Shown here: positions 34,084 to 42,702 of the stretch, one piece after another
Numbering within the stretch: position 1 is the stretch's first letter
How the letters are laid out: every line of letters starts with the position of its first letter
IMG/VR virus record: IMGVR_UViG_3300024308_000021
Span: 1 to 64,000 of that record
Strand: one strand, 5' to 3'
Length of the DNA stretch: 64,000 nucleotides
From: a virus
Made by a program: the position numbers and the translations under genes
The notes under the pieces: generated by a model
Told to the model about the DNA's origin: nothing
What the model saw: the letters and a program-made list of their open reading frames with translations, nothing else
Database searches by the model: none

Positions 34084-36210
34084 ATGGCTGAGATAAACCA
34101 GTTTCTGTGGGACAAATCCCAATACACACGTGATTTCGATTTCATCAAACATCACATCAACAACCAAGCTTGGTATCTGAGTAAGATGACCGGCGACCAG
34201 CTCGACGAATGTTTGGAGTTCTGCCACCAAGCTTACCGTCCTGGTGGAGTATTCGAATTCAAAGATCCTCGTGTGCTAGGTATCTACCAACGTGAGGAAG
34301 GTACGCGTAAACTCGAAGAGACTACTGTAACAGCTATGTTAGCTGAGGTAGTAGCTACACGCAGGATTATGTCTCCGAGCATGGCTTTCTACATCCACCC
34401 TAAAGAGAAGCGTAGTATTCTCGGTAAGTTCATCAAGAAGAACGTGGGGCGTCGTGGTGTAGCTAAGAAAGAGATGATGCGTGCTAAGATGGCTCTGGAC
34501 AAAGTCCTCGAGCAGATCAAGAACGACGAACAGTCTTCGTACAAAATCTCAAACAACTCGCTCTCAGGTGCGCACGTATCCGAGTTCACGATACTGTACC
34601 TCAAGTCAGCTCACTCTAGCCTGACTTCACTGTGTCGTACTAGCGCAGCTTATGCTAACGCTAACAACGAGAAGTTTCTAACAGGTAACCGACACTACTA
34701 CGACCGTAATGTAATCCTAGAGAACATCATTAGCATATCCACCCACACCGACTACGTGGCACTGGAAGCTGTGATGTCCAAATACGGAATCCATTACCCG
34801 ACCGCTCAAGAAGCTATCGACGTAGTACAACACAGTACTGCTTTCTATTTCCCGAAGCACATTCGTCTCCACGACGTGGAAGACCTCCTGCATGCAATGA
34901 CTCCTCTGGAGCGTGCTGCATTCGTTTACACAGGCGATGGTTACCATCTGTGTAAGTACAACGAGCCTCTCTTCCGCAAGTTTGTGGAAGACATGATTCG
35001 TTTGCCAGAAATCCAACACCCAGACCCCGAGTCTGTGTATAAAGAGATGTCGGGTGACACCGTAGCATTCGTTTCCAGTAAGATGGCTCACCTCACCCAA
35101 GGTAAGAACATCTTCGATAAGGAGCTCGATCCTTCAGTAAAAGCTCTGGTAGCTCAGTCCGTCGTAGAGATGCACCAGACGCTTGCTGACTACTCGGACT
35201 TGATCCGCACCCTGTGGGTTACCTCCAACGTACCAGCTTCCGTAGCGCGCTTTACAGAGTCCACCAGACGCTGTGGTGTGGTATCCGATACAGACTCTAC
35301 GATCTTTACAGTACAGTGGTGGTGTAAGTGGTTTACAGGTTACGACCGTGTGGATCAAACCACTAACGCAGTACGTAATGCGATGGTGTACCTGGTCTCC
35401 CAGCAGATCATCCACATCCTGGCGATTATGTCAGGTAACCTTGGTGTAGATGAATCTCAACTCCACCAAGTAGCCATGAAGAACGAATACGCTTTCCCTG
35501 TGTTCGTACTGACTTCCAGAGGTAAGCACTACTTTGGTTGGATGGCTGAGCAAGAAGGTAACGTGTTCAAAGAACCTAAGCTGGAACTCAAAGGCGTAGG
35601 TCTGAAGAACTCACTAGCTCCTGCTGAAATCAACAAAGAGTCAGTGGACTTCATCAAAGACTGCATGAACACTGTAATGGCTGGTGAACCGATTGAGATG
35701 ATACCTCGTCTAACCAAGATAGCTGACCGTGAACGTACACTCATGCGTTCTATCACGGAAGGTGGTTACGAGTTTTACACCTCAGCTCAGATCAAGGACG
35801 CTTACGGCGGACCGCTTGAGAAATCGCCTCACCGCTACCACGTTATGTGGGAAGAAGTCTTCGCACCCAAATACGGCCCAGCACCTCAACCTCCTTATGC
35901 AGCTATCAAAGTCAACATCGAAGCTGACAAACCCTCCAAACTCAAGGAGTGGTTGGCCAGTATCGAGGATGATGGTGTACGCAGTAGACTGACCGAGTAC
36001 TGCCGTAGGGAAGGTAAGACCAGCTTCGGAATGTTACTTCTGCCGAAGGAACGTATCGAAGTATGTGGTGTACCTAAAGAAATCGTTCAGTGTGTAAACG
36101 TACGTAGTATGGTTCACGAGATAATGTCTCCTTTCTATATCGAACTAGAGTCATTTGGCTTTTACATGAACAACTCGGGTCTCACCAGACTAGTGTCTGA
36201 CGAATACTAA
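34084..36210 (+). CDS. DNA polymerase B family, core fragment (phiKZ gp44-like), 708 aa
   Basis: Motif C of family B polymerases is visible as VVSDTDSTIF, with D402 and D404 as metal ligands. Motif B appears as YKISNNSLSG (residues 153-162), preceded by a basic helix (residues 112-142) like the fingers. I find no 3-5-prime exonuclease motifs and no motif A (DxxSLYP), although only about 100 residues come before the fingers. The protein is therefore probably the fingers-palm-thumb half of a split polymerase, the other half lying outside the window. It would replicate DNA inside the phage nucleus. Inference is strongest for motif C. Confidence 0.82.
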   Translation: MAEINQFLWDKSQYTRDFDFIKHHINNQAWYLSKMTGDQLDECLEFCHQAYRPGGVFEFKDPRVLGIYQREEGTRKLEETTVTAMLAEVVATRRIMSPSMAFYIHPKEKRSILGKFIKKNVGRRGVAKKEMMRAKMALDKVLEQIKNDEQSSYKISNNSLSGAHVSEFTILYLKSAHSSLTSLCRTSAAYANANNEKFLTGNRHYYDRNVILENIISISTHTDYVALEAVMSKYGIHYPTAQEAIDVVQHSTAFYFPKHIRLHDVEDLLHAMTPLERAAFVYTGDGYHLCKYNEPLFRKFVEDMIRLPEIQHPDPESVYKEMSGDTVAFVSSKMAHLTQGKNIFDKELDPSVKALVAQSVVEMHQTLADYSDLIRTLWVTSNVPASVARFTESTRRCGVVSDTDSTIFTVQWWCKWFTGYDRVDQTTNAVRNAMVYLVSQQIIHILAIMSGNLGVDESQLHQVAMKNEYAFPVFVLTSRGKHYFGWMAEQEGNVFKEPKLELKGVGLKNSLAPAEINKESVDFIKDCMNTVMAGEPIEMIPRLTKIADRERTLMRSITEGGYEFYTSAQIKDAYGGPLEKSPHRYHVMWEEVFAPKYGPAPQPPYAAIKVNIEADKPSKLKEWLASIEDDGVRSRLTEYCRREGKTSFGMLLLPKERIEVCGVPKEIVQCVNVRSMVHEIMSPFYIELESFGFYMNNSGLTRLVSDEY

Positions 36211-36214
36211 GGAG

Positions 36215-36244
36215 CAGAGGAGGAGGCTCACGCCTCCTCCTCTG
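36215..36244. terminator. Bidirectional terminator after the polymerase
   Basis: A perfect 13-bp stem with a TCAC loop lies between convergent genes and overlaps the stop region of neither. Confidence 0.9.
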
Positions 36245-36246
36245 GA

Positions 36247-37326
36247 TTAGTAAGCAAGAACCTGTAGAAACTCAGCCTCAACGCTATAGCGCGTTTCAGC
36301 GTCTAATAGACGCACTAAAGCACTACCGCTGTATCCTAATCGGATTTCGCGTAGCGTACGATTGTTCTGTGTTCCGTTGTTGCCGTTGTCATTACGCACC
36401 AACCACCAGACCCAGCCTATCTGACCAGCCCCTAGAGCCCAGCGTACAGACTCGGTGAGGTAGTAGTTCGGTAGACGTAGTAACTCTTCGGCCGTGTCTG
36501 CAAACGGAACCCGGCACATACGCAAGAGGTCAGCGTAAGACTTCCCGCCCATACGCAAGCGATAAGCGATTTCATCACATCCATTCTCCATGTAACGGTG
36601 ATTTAAAGGAAGGTGTATTGGTAGATTCGGAACCGGAGGTTTCTCGGAGTAAGGCTCGTGCTCGGCTTTTGCAATACAGCGATTCAACCAAGCTACATCC
36701 AACCAAGACTCTACAGCATTAGGTAAAGGATACATAGCCAGGAAGTGCATTAGCCCCAAACGCTCCTCAGGAGGTTTAGCACGCTCCTCTAGACTCCAGC
36801 AGTAGTACTGTAGTGCTAGTAGAGGAATGTCCACCAGATACACTGACAACCCTTCCTGTGCGGTGTATCCACTGAAGCGCTCTAACCGTAGATCACTACA
36901 AGAGTGCCTTAGGAAACGAATAGGAGCTAGGTCACACCACTTACGATTGAGCACCAGCTCAGTGTAGTTACACTGATACTTCCCATCACTTAGAGCGATA
37001 GGTAGTTCCAAGCTGTTAGAGAACAGTACATCCCGATGAGCTCGTCCTTTAGTAGCCAGGTTACTGATCCGTAGAGCACTAGCTAACTCATTACTCAAGC
37101 CGTAGATTTGGTCATAGTAAAATTGTACGTCATCGTACAAAGCTATAGGAAGACTGTGCAGCAACCTTACCAACACATTACGACCGTTAACTTTGGCTGG
37201 ATATCTGCGACAGTATTGTTTTAATTTTGCAACGTTACCTCTAAGCGCCAGGAACCCGTTGTTTAACTCAGGTAGTTCGTACCTGGTCTGTCTGGGTGTT
37301 CCTGGGTTCTGGAACAATGAGAACAT
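36247..37326 (-). CDS. Unknown minus-strand protein, 359 aa
   Basis: I do not recognise it. It is rich in leucine, arginine and aromatic residues and mostly helical; cysteines are scattered without a motif. AAGGTGG precedes the ATG. It is divergent from chmA and convergent with the polymerase gene. It might be a virion protein, as minus-strand genes here often are, but that is a guess. Confidence 0.78.
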   Translation of the reverse strand: MFSLFQNPGTPRQTRYELPELNNGFLALRGNVAKLKQYCRRYPAKVNGRNVLVRLLHSLPIALYDDVQFYYDQIYGLSNELASALRISNLATKGRAHRDVLFSNSLELPIALSDGKYQCNYTELVLNRKWCDLAPIRFLRHSCSDLRLERFSGYTAQEGLSVYLVDIPLLALQYYCWSLEERAKPPEERLGLMHFLAMYPLPNAVESWLDVAWLNRCIAKAEHEPYSEKPPVPNLPIHLPLNHRYMENGCDEIAYRLRMGGKSYADLLRMCRVPFADTAEELLRLPNYYLTESVRWALGAGQIGWVWWLVRNDNGNNGTQNNRTLREIRLGYSGSALVRLLDAETRYSVEAEFLQVLAY

Positions 37327-37410
37327 CGTTGGCCACCTTTGAGTTTGGAATCATAGAGTGAACGTGTAATAAAAAACAATAGGTATCTATTGTATAGAGG
37401 AAACTCACCC

Positions 37411-37430
37411 GCTGGTGTTCACGCACCAGC
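37411..37430 (+). repeat. Hairpin upstream of chmA
   Basis: GCTGGTG and CACCAGC (7 bp) enclose TTCACG, followed by TTTTGGGGGG. It lies between divergent genes, 35 bases before the early promoter-like site of chmA. It may be an attenuator or a protein-binding site. Confidence 0.6.
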
Positions 37431-37464
37431 TATCGTTTTGGGGGGTTCCAAAAAAACACACACC

Positions 37465-37472
37465 TAAATTAC
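37465..37472 (+). promoter_or_regulatory. Early promoter-like site of chmA, TAAATTAC
   Basis: One mismatch to TATATTAC; the context ACACACCTAAATTACCCAGG is almost identical to the site at 58. Early transcription of chmA is expected because the shell forms soon after infection. Confidence 0.72.
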
Positions 37473-37498
37473 CCAGGTGAGCAAACGAAAGTATGCTC

Positions 37499-37516
37499 TT
37501 GTTTTACGTAAAACAA
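37499..37516 (+). promoter_or_regulatory. 18-bp perfect palindrome in the chmA leader
   Basis: TTGTTTTACGTAAAACAA lies 27 to 44 bases after the promoter-like site and directly precedes the ribosome site AAGGA. It could form a hairpin in the leader or bind a dimeric protein. Confidence 0.75.
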
Positions 37517-37527
37517 AGGAATAAGTC

Positions 37528-39489
37528 ATGGGAGTCGTCTTAGATGATCTGGAGTCCTCTCCAGACTCCGAAGAAAACACCAACACTACTACTCAGGCTC
37601 CGGTCGCTCCGGCAACTGAGCCAGTGGTGCAGAAAGCTCAACCCCAACCGGAACCCGCATACCGCGCTACCGAAAATCATAATACCCAACAACAAGGAAA
37701 AATGGACATGTCCCAAGAACAAAACCAATTCGACCAGCAAGCTGCTACCGACATCTTTGCTCAGCTGGCCAACACTGCATCCCCGCTGGGTTCCCGTTCT
37801 GCCGAATACGGCCACCGTTTCAAGATGGCCTGGACTGACGCTGTAAAAGAATCCACTGGTAAATCCGAAATCGACGGCTACGTCACCAGCATCATCTCTG
37901 GCGTCTCCGTAGGTTCTCCGGCCGACATCGCTGCTCTGAGCCACATCGGCAAAGACAAGCGTATCGTGACCTACTGCCTGCTGCTGGGCGGCGCTGCTGT
38001 AGAGCTGGCTCCGAAAACTGAGCAACGTGATGGCGAGACTATCTCCGTTACCCAGACCATCGGTACCGTGTTCGACGGCGATACCAACATGGCTATCGCC
38101 ACTGTACTGGGTCAGCAATTCGGTGTCCCGGCTCAAGCCGTGATGATCGTTGGTAAGTCCCTGGTGCCTAAGAACTTCGAGTGCACCCCGCTGACCATGC
38201 GTGACGTCATCCAGAACGCCTACATGGCGGTATCCGTTGTCTCCAAGATGACTGAGTTCCGTCCGTTCACTGTTTCCCAGCTGTCCACCGCGATCAACCA
38301 GAACATCCGTGTTGGTGCCAAGGCCGACTTCTCCGCACAACCGACTAAAGACATCTACGGTCGTCCGCTGCGTACCGAAGTTACCCTGGAAACCTACGCT
38401 GCTGTGAAAGGTAAGTCCAAGTCCTGGGAACAGCAGATCAACCTGACCCGTGTACAAGGTTTCATCAACGTTCTGTACCTGCCGCAGCTGCAAGTACAAG
38501 GCATGATGCCTTCCACTCAGGTGCTGATGCCGGAACTGGTAATCACCAACGTCTCTGCTGACTTCGGTGACCCGACTCTGGAGCGTATCCTGTTCGCGCT
38601 GGTAGGTGCTCTGTCCATCGAGCGTGATGGTCTGTGGGCTAAAGCGTTCATCCCCCGCAACAACGTCAAAGGCCGTATCGACACCCGTGACATCGGTGCC
38701 GTAGGTTGCGACATCAAGCTGGGTGCTGACGTTCCGCTGGCCAAGATCGATACCAAGTCTGCAAGCTTCACTCAGGACAAGCTCAAAGAGCTGCTGTCCA
38801 TGGTGTTCCGCCGCGAGGCCGGTATCGCTATCTCCATGGATCTGGATCCGACCGCTTACAACTCCTGGCTGACCGACATCTTCGCACGTGCCGCTTCTGG
38901 CGACTCGCATGCGCAGACCACCATCCTGCGTGCTACCGACCGCATGTGCAACGGTAAGTTCCAGGCTCGTTGGGATGCTCTGCAAGTCCAGGGTGAGAAG
39001 CGTGTGCTGATCAACCGTGGTCTGGTTCAGAAAGGTACCTACGTCCATGACGACGGTACCCTGCACTCTCTGGATGAGATGAACGATTACCTGGCCGTGT
39101 GCAACCTGTACGGTTCCGGTGATCCGCAGGTTCTGCGTGAGTATGTCGAAACCATCGAGTCTCCGGACATGCCGATGCCGATCCGTCTGTCTCGTCGTGA
39201 GCGTCTGTTCCGCAGCATGAACGACACTGTGAACATCGAGTCCTACGCTCTGCGTGCCATGTTCACTCCGTACTACATGCAGTGCTTCGTTGCCGCTCTG
39301 GCTGAGTGCAAGGTTGTCATCAACCCGGATACCTCCGGCTTCACTCTGACCGGTGGTCTGCGTGGCGATGCTTCCCTGCAAGGCATGGGTATGACTGGGT
39401 TCTCCAACACCCTGTTCCAATCCCAGACCTTCGGTGGTGGTAACTGGGGCAACAGCATGGGTGGTTCCTGGAACAACAACTGGGGTTAA
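37528..39489 (+). CDS. chmA: ChmA, chimallin, major protein of the phage nucleus, 653 aa
   Basis: The protein matches chimallin in length (201phi2-1 gp105 is about 630 aa), in its place immediately before the non-virion polymerase beta-prime gene as in phiKZ (gp54-gp55), and in layout: a disordered Q/P/T-rich N-terminal segment (residues 1-60), a two-domain core, and a glycine-, asparagine- and tryptophan-rich C-terminal tail (from about 630) that is known to link tetramers. ChmA assembles into the lattice that encloses phage DNA and keeps out DNA-targeting defences. Codon usage is extremely biased, as expected for the most abundant early product. A second possible start, ATG 37708 preceded by AAGG, would remove the first 60 residues. 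Confidence 0.9.
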   Translation: MGVVLDDLESSPDSEENTNTTTQAPVAPATEPVVQKAQPQPEPAYRATENHNTQQQGKMDMSQEQNQFDQQAATDIFAQLANTASPLGSRSAEYGHRFKMAWTDAVKESTGKSEIDGYVTSIISGVSVGSPADIAALSHIGKDKRIVTYCLLLGGAAVELAPKTEQRDGETISVTQTIGTVFDGDTNMAIATVLGQQFGVPAQAVMIVGKSLVPKNFECTPLTMRDVIQNAYMAVSVVSKMTEFRPFTVSQLSTAINQNIRVGAKADFSAQPTKDIYGRPLRTEVTLETYAAVKGKSKSWEQQINLTRVQGFINVLYLPQLQVQGMMPSTQVLMPELVITNVSADFGDPTLERILFALVGALSIERDGLWAKAFIPRNNVKGRIDTRDIGAVGCDIKLGADVPLAKIDTKSASFTQDKLKELLSMVFRREAGIAISMDLDPTAYNSWLTDIFARAASGDSHAQTTILRATDRMCNGKFQARWDALQVQGEKRVLINRGLVQKGTYVHDDGTLHSLDEMNDYLAVCNLYGSGDPQVLREYVETIESPDMPMPIRLSRRERLFRSMNDTVNIESYALRAMFTPYYMQCFVAALAECKVVINPDTSGFTLTGGLRGDASLQGMGMTGFSNTLFQSQTFGGGNWGNSMGGSWNNNWG

Positions 39490-39513
39490 TTCGCTGATCC
39501 AGTAATACAGAAA

Positions 39514-39533
39514 AGGGGAGCTTCGGCTCCTCT
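39514..39533 (+). terminator. UUCG terminator after chmA
   Basis: An 8-bp stem with one G-T pair, a TTCG loop and T6. The next gene starts 28 bases later, so some read-through is possible. Confidence 0.85.
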
Positions 39534-39560
39534 TTTTTCTTTGTTGACTAGGAGAGTTGA

Positions 39561-41021
39561 ATGTCAGTTGCTAAACAACTACCAGGCGTGTCAGCCTACT
39601 TGTTAGACTATCGTGAACTGATAGCCAGACAGTCCACACCCCCCACGTTCGTAAACGACATCGACGTAAACGAACTGACTGACCGTAAGAAGCTCGATGA
39701 GATGCTGATCACTCGGTTCGACTCAGACCTCCTGAGTTCTGAGCCTAGCTGCGAGTGTGGAGCTAGTGGTGCTGAAGCCAAAGGCAGTATCTGTCCTGAG
39801 TGTTTCACTCCAGTAGTAGTGCCTGCTGAGCGTAAGATCGAGTCTAGTCTGTGGATTCGCACACCAGACGGAGTACACTCGCTACTGCATCCGCAGATAG
39901 TCGATCACCTCAGTCGTTATTTCAAAGTAGGTGGAGTAGATCTGATCAGTTGGATCTGCGATCCTTACTACAAACCACCATACAACTCCTCAGCTATCGA
40001 GCGCCTAAAAGCGTTTGGTGTAAAGCGAGGGTTGAACTGGTTCCATGACAACCATGAAGCTCTGTTCGAGTTCCTGTTCGATGGACGCTTCGTAAATAAG
40101 TCCAAGAGAGATCGCACGATCTTCCGTGGATTCTGGGAAAAACACAAACACCTACTGTTCCAACCAGCCCTCCCTATTCCGAGTAAGCTTGCTTTTATTA
40201 TCGAGTCGTCCGATACTGGACGTTACTCAGATCCTAACATAGCGAGCGCTATCGATGCTGTGCGTACGATTACTTCACTGCGTACCAGTATCACGGAGCC
40301 GGGATTGCCTTCGAAGGAATCCAAAGCGTATCGTGCGTGCCGTCAGTTGGATCAGTTCTACGACCGACAGTTCCGCGTAAACTTTGGCCCTAAGAAAGGA
40401 CAGTATCGTAAGCACGTATTCGGATCTCGTCCAGCTCACAGCTTCCGAGCTGTAATCGTATCGGTATCTGGAGTACACGACTACAGGCACGTAGAACTAC
40501 CTTACGGCTTAACAGTCTGTATTCTGGAAGAACACATTATCTCGTGTTTGATTAACCGACTGAACTACACTCCAGTACAAGCTTACAAGCTGTTCACGGA
40601 ATCGGTGCTCACGTTTAACCAGACGATCTACGACCTCATCCAAACACTGCTGGAAGAAGGCACTGTTCGTGATGAGATGCAGAAGATCACACAAGCCCTG
40701 AGCATTATCCTCCAGCGTAACCCTAGTCTGAAACGACTGAGTGCGCAGAAGTTTATCATTGGTAAGATCAAGAAAGACCCTGCCGATAATACCATCGGTA
40801 TGTCCGTGTTAACCCTCGCGGGACCAAACGCTGATTTTGACGGCGACCAGTTGAACGGACTCTTACTGATAGACTTCGTCTCTTACGAGATGCTGGAACC
40901 TCTGGAACCGCACCTCGGTATAGTAGACATGCACACTCCGTTCAAGTTCTCCTCGGATATGGCTCTCGAAGCTCCTATCCTGGCGACCCTGAACGAGTGG
41001 TTGCGACACGCTCCTAAGTAA
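39561..41021 (+). CDS. Non-virion RNA polymerase, beta-prime N-terminal part (phiKZ gp55-like), 486 aa
   Basis: The catalytic magnesium motif NADFDGD is at residues 423-429, the hallmark of the beta-prime subunit. Near the N-terminus CECGASGAEAKGSICPEC (C64, C66, C78, C81) matches the beta-prime zinc ribbon. The subunit is split: the C-terminal part is encoded at 52647. In phiKZ this polymerase transcribes middle and late genes. AGGAGAG precedes the ATG. The adjoining chmA makes the order the same as phiKZ gp54-gp55. Confidence 0.95.
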   Translation: MSVAKQLPGVSAYLLDYRELIARQSTPPTFVNDIDVNELTDRKKLDEMLITRFDSDLLSSEPSCECGASGAEAKGSICPECFTPVVVPAERKIESSLWIRTPDGVHSLLHPQIVDHLSRYFKVGGVDLISWICDPYYKPPYNSSAIERLKAFGVKRGLNWFHDNHEALFEFLFDGRFVNKSKRDRTIFRGFWEKHKHLLFQPALPIPSKLAFIIESSDTGRYSDPNIASAIDAVRTITSLRTSITEPGLPSKESKAYRACRQLDQFYDRQFRVNFGPKKGQYRKHVFGSRPAHSFRAVIVSVSGVHDYRHVELPYGLTVCILEEHIISCLINRLNYTPVQAYKLFTESVLTFNQTIYDLIQTLLEEGTVRDEMQKITQALSIILQRNPSLKRLSAQKFIIGKIKKDPADNTIGMSVLTLAGPNADFDGDQLNGLLLIDFVSYEMLEPLEPHLGIVDMHTPFKFSSDMALEAPILATLNEWLRHAPK

Positions 41022-41026
41022 TCAGG

Positions 41027-41045
41027 CGGAGGGCTAGTCCCTCCG
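41027..41045 (+). terminator. Hairpin after the beta-prime N gene
   Basis: A perfect 7-bp stem with a CTAGT loop; A/T-rich sequence follows but no T tract. Confidence 0.7.
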
Positions 41046-41096
41046 TATTTATTCACGCAAGAGAGGAATATTGTAGTGGAACATGGAGTATAGATT

Positions 41097-41705
41097 ATGC
41101 AAGTAATGATGGGAAGTAACGATACGTTTAATGGCATGCTGTTCGGGGCACCCCATCCAGAAACCATCAATTTTCTGAAAAGTCAACCTGCGTTTAATAC
41201 ATCCAGTTTGTTGCCAGCGGCTAGTGGATTCGCTCAAGCAGTACGTACCTTCAGCGAAAACTTTAACCTCGACAGACTGACCCGAGTCATGGAAGCTGCG
41301 TCGCGCACCGTAGCACACATGTGGGACTCGAACACCATTCGTAGACTGGATACACTGTCGGACTTCCAACAAGCTCCGACTATGATGATCCCGTTCCTGA
41401 TGGCGTGTCCAGATGTTCGCAAGTTGTATAACTCTCAGCAGATAGATGGTTGGAGTCACTGGTATCAGGATACTAATCCTGGAGCTAGTGGCGTGGACCT
41501 CCCCGAGTATCGTGCGGTGATGCAAGGTATGGGGGTGGATGTCGGTGACGAGATCCATTACACTACGTACTGTGAGGACGATGACTTCGCGTATGATCTG
41601 TCTATCGGACAGAAACAAGAGATCCTACTCAGCTGGGATTCCATACGTCATCATCTCTACAACGGTACTAGTGACCCGACTAGCAAATCAAACAACTCGT
41701 TGTAA
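41097..41705 (+). CDS. Unknown protein, 202 aa
   Basis: I do not recognise it. It begins MQVMMGSNDTFNGMLFGAP, is helical in the first two thirds and ends in an asparagine/serine-rich tail. GGAG lies 9 bases before the ATG. It stands between two hairpin terminators among replication and transcription genes. Confidence 0.8.
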   Translation: MQVMMGSNDTFNGMLFGAPHPETINFLKSQPAFNTSSLLPAASGFAQAVRTFSENFNLDRLTRVMEAASRTVAHMWDSNTIRRLDTLSDFQQAPTMMIPFLMACPDVRKLYNSQQIDGWSHWYQDTNPGASGVDLPEYRAVMQGMGVDVGDEIHYTTYCEDDDFAYDLSIGQKQEILLSWDSIRHHLYNGTSDPTSKSNNSL

Positions 41706-41709
41706 TACG

Positions 41710-41732
41710 AAAAGCCCTCCAGTAGGGCTTTT
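41710..41732 (+). terminator. Terminator
   Basis: A perfect 9-bp stem AAAAGCCCT with its complement, loop CCAGT, and a T run. Confidence 0.9.
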
Positions 41733-41755
41733 TTCTTTGCTGAGGTAAATCGAAA

Positions 41756-42169
41756 ATGAGCGAGAAAGTAAGCCCTTCTCTGTCTAGTAAAGGATGGATC
41801 CGTACTCCTAGTGAGATACTCGACAATGAATTCGCCAACTTCATGTTGAACGAATACTCCAAAACACATTTCTACGTAGGACACATCGCAAGCTTTACCT
41901 ACCTGGTACAGCGTTACGGAAACGATAGATTCGAACTAGCTGTTCGAACTCAGGACACTCTGCGACGACTGTTCGAATGTTTCTTCGATACAGTCAGTGT
42001 GGAAGTTTCCCCAGAGCAGATCTCTGAGGAAGACGACACCAAGTTCTACCTGCGTATTGCCCTCACGGTAATCCATGAAGGACTGTCTTATGTACTCAGT
42101 AAAGAAACCTCTGCTGTGGACTCACGTACACGCAGTATCATCGACATTCAGAAAGGAATTAAGTCATGA
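41756..42169 (+). CDS. Unknown protein, 137 aa
   Basis: I do not recognise it. It is helical and acidic, with no catalytic motif. GAGGT precedes the ATG. Its stop overlaps the next start by four bases (ATGA), and it heads a five-gene unit with an SbcD-like nuclease and an SSB-like protein, which suggests a role in DNA metabolism. Confidence 0.8.
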   Translation: MSEKVSPSLSSKGWIRTPSEILDNEFANFMLNEYSKTHFYVGHIASFTYLVQRYGNDRFELAVRTQDTLRRLFECFFDTVSVEVSPEQISEEDDTKFYLRIALTVIHEGLSYVLSKETSAVDSRTRSIIDIQKGIKS

Positions 42170-42702
42170 AGATCGCTAATTTCCCAGAACACGCACAAGC
42201 GCTGTCTATCCTGAACCAAGTACCGCTTCCCACAGTAACCGACCACGAGCTGCGCGAGCGCTACCTCGGTCTGCTTTGTGGTGAAGAACTCACCAACGAA
42301 CTCGCAGTACTGTGGACTGACGAGATCTGTGGTGGTAAAGACTCTGCTGTAAACGTGGTAAACTCCGAAGGGGCTGTCATCGACCAGGTTCCTCCTTTGC
42401 TGATGCCTTACCCCACTGAACTCAAGTTCGGTCGTAGTCGCAGCATCTCAGCTATTGTAGCTGAAACCCAGATCACCAATCGCATCAACCCAATCATGGG
42501 TGAGCGGTTTATGGAAGAAACCCTGGGCAAGCAGGTTGAGACTTTGTTCGAGTCTGAAGCTGTTCGTAATGCAGTGGAAGCCCATCGTCAGAAGTGGGTG
42601 GAATTCCTGGCCCGTTGGGGTAAGAAGTTGCAGGTAGCAAAAGGATCAGTACAAGATGCCACTCCAGCTGAAGAAGAACCCACCGGCTTCGAAGAATTCT
42701 AA
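42166..42702 (+). CDS. Unknown protein, 178 aa
   Basis: I do not recognise it. It is a helical acidic protein with a flexible C-terminal tail (residues 160-178, PAEEEPTGFEEF) resembling tails that dock onto partner proteins. It is translationally coupled to its predecessor and overlaps the nuclease gene by 47 bases. Confidence 0.8.
   Translation: MKIANFPEHAQALSILNQVPLPTVTDHELRERYLGLLCGEELTNELAVLWTDEICGGKDSAVNVVNSEGAVIDQVPPLLMPYPTELKFGRSRSISAIVAETQITNRINPIMGERFMEETLGKQVETLFESEAVRNAVEAHRQKWVEFLARWGKKLQVAKGSVQDATPAEEEPTGFEEF

Noticed and set aside
37540-39420. Long open frame (626 codons) on the minus strand across chmA
   Set aside because: It is the mirror of the strongly biased codon usage of chmA; it has no ribosome site and its product is low-complexity H/Q/V-rich sequence.
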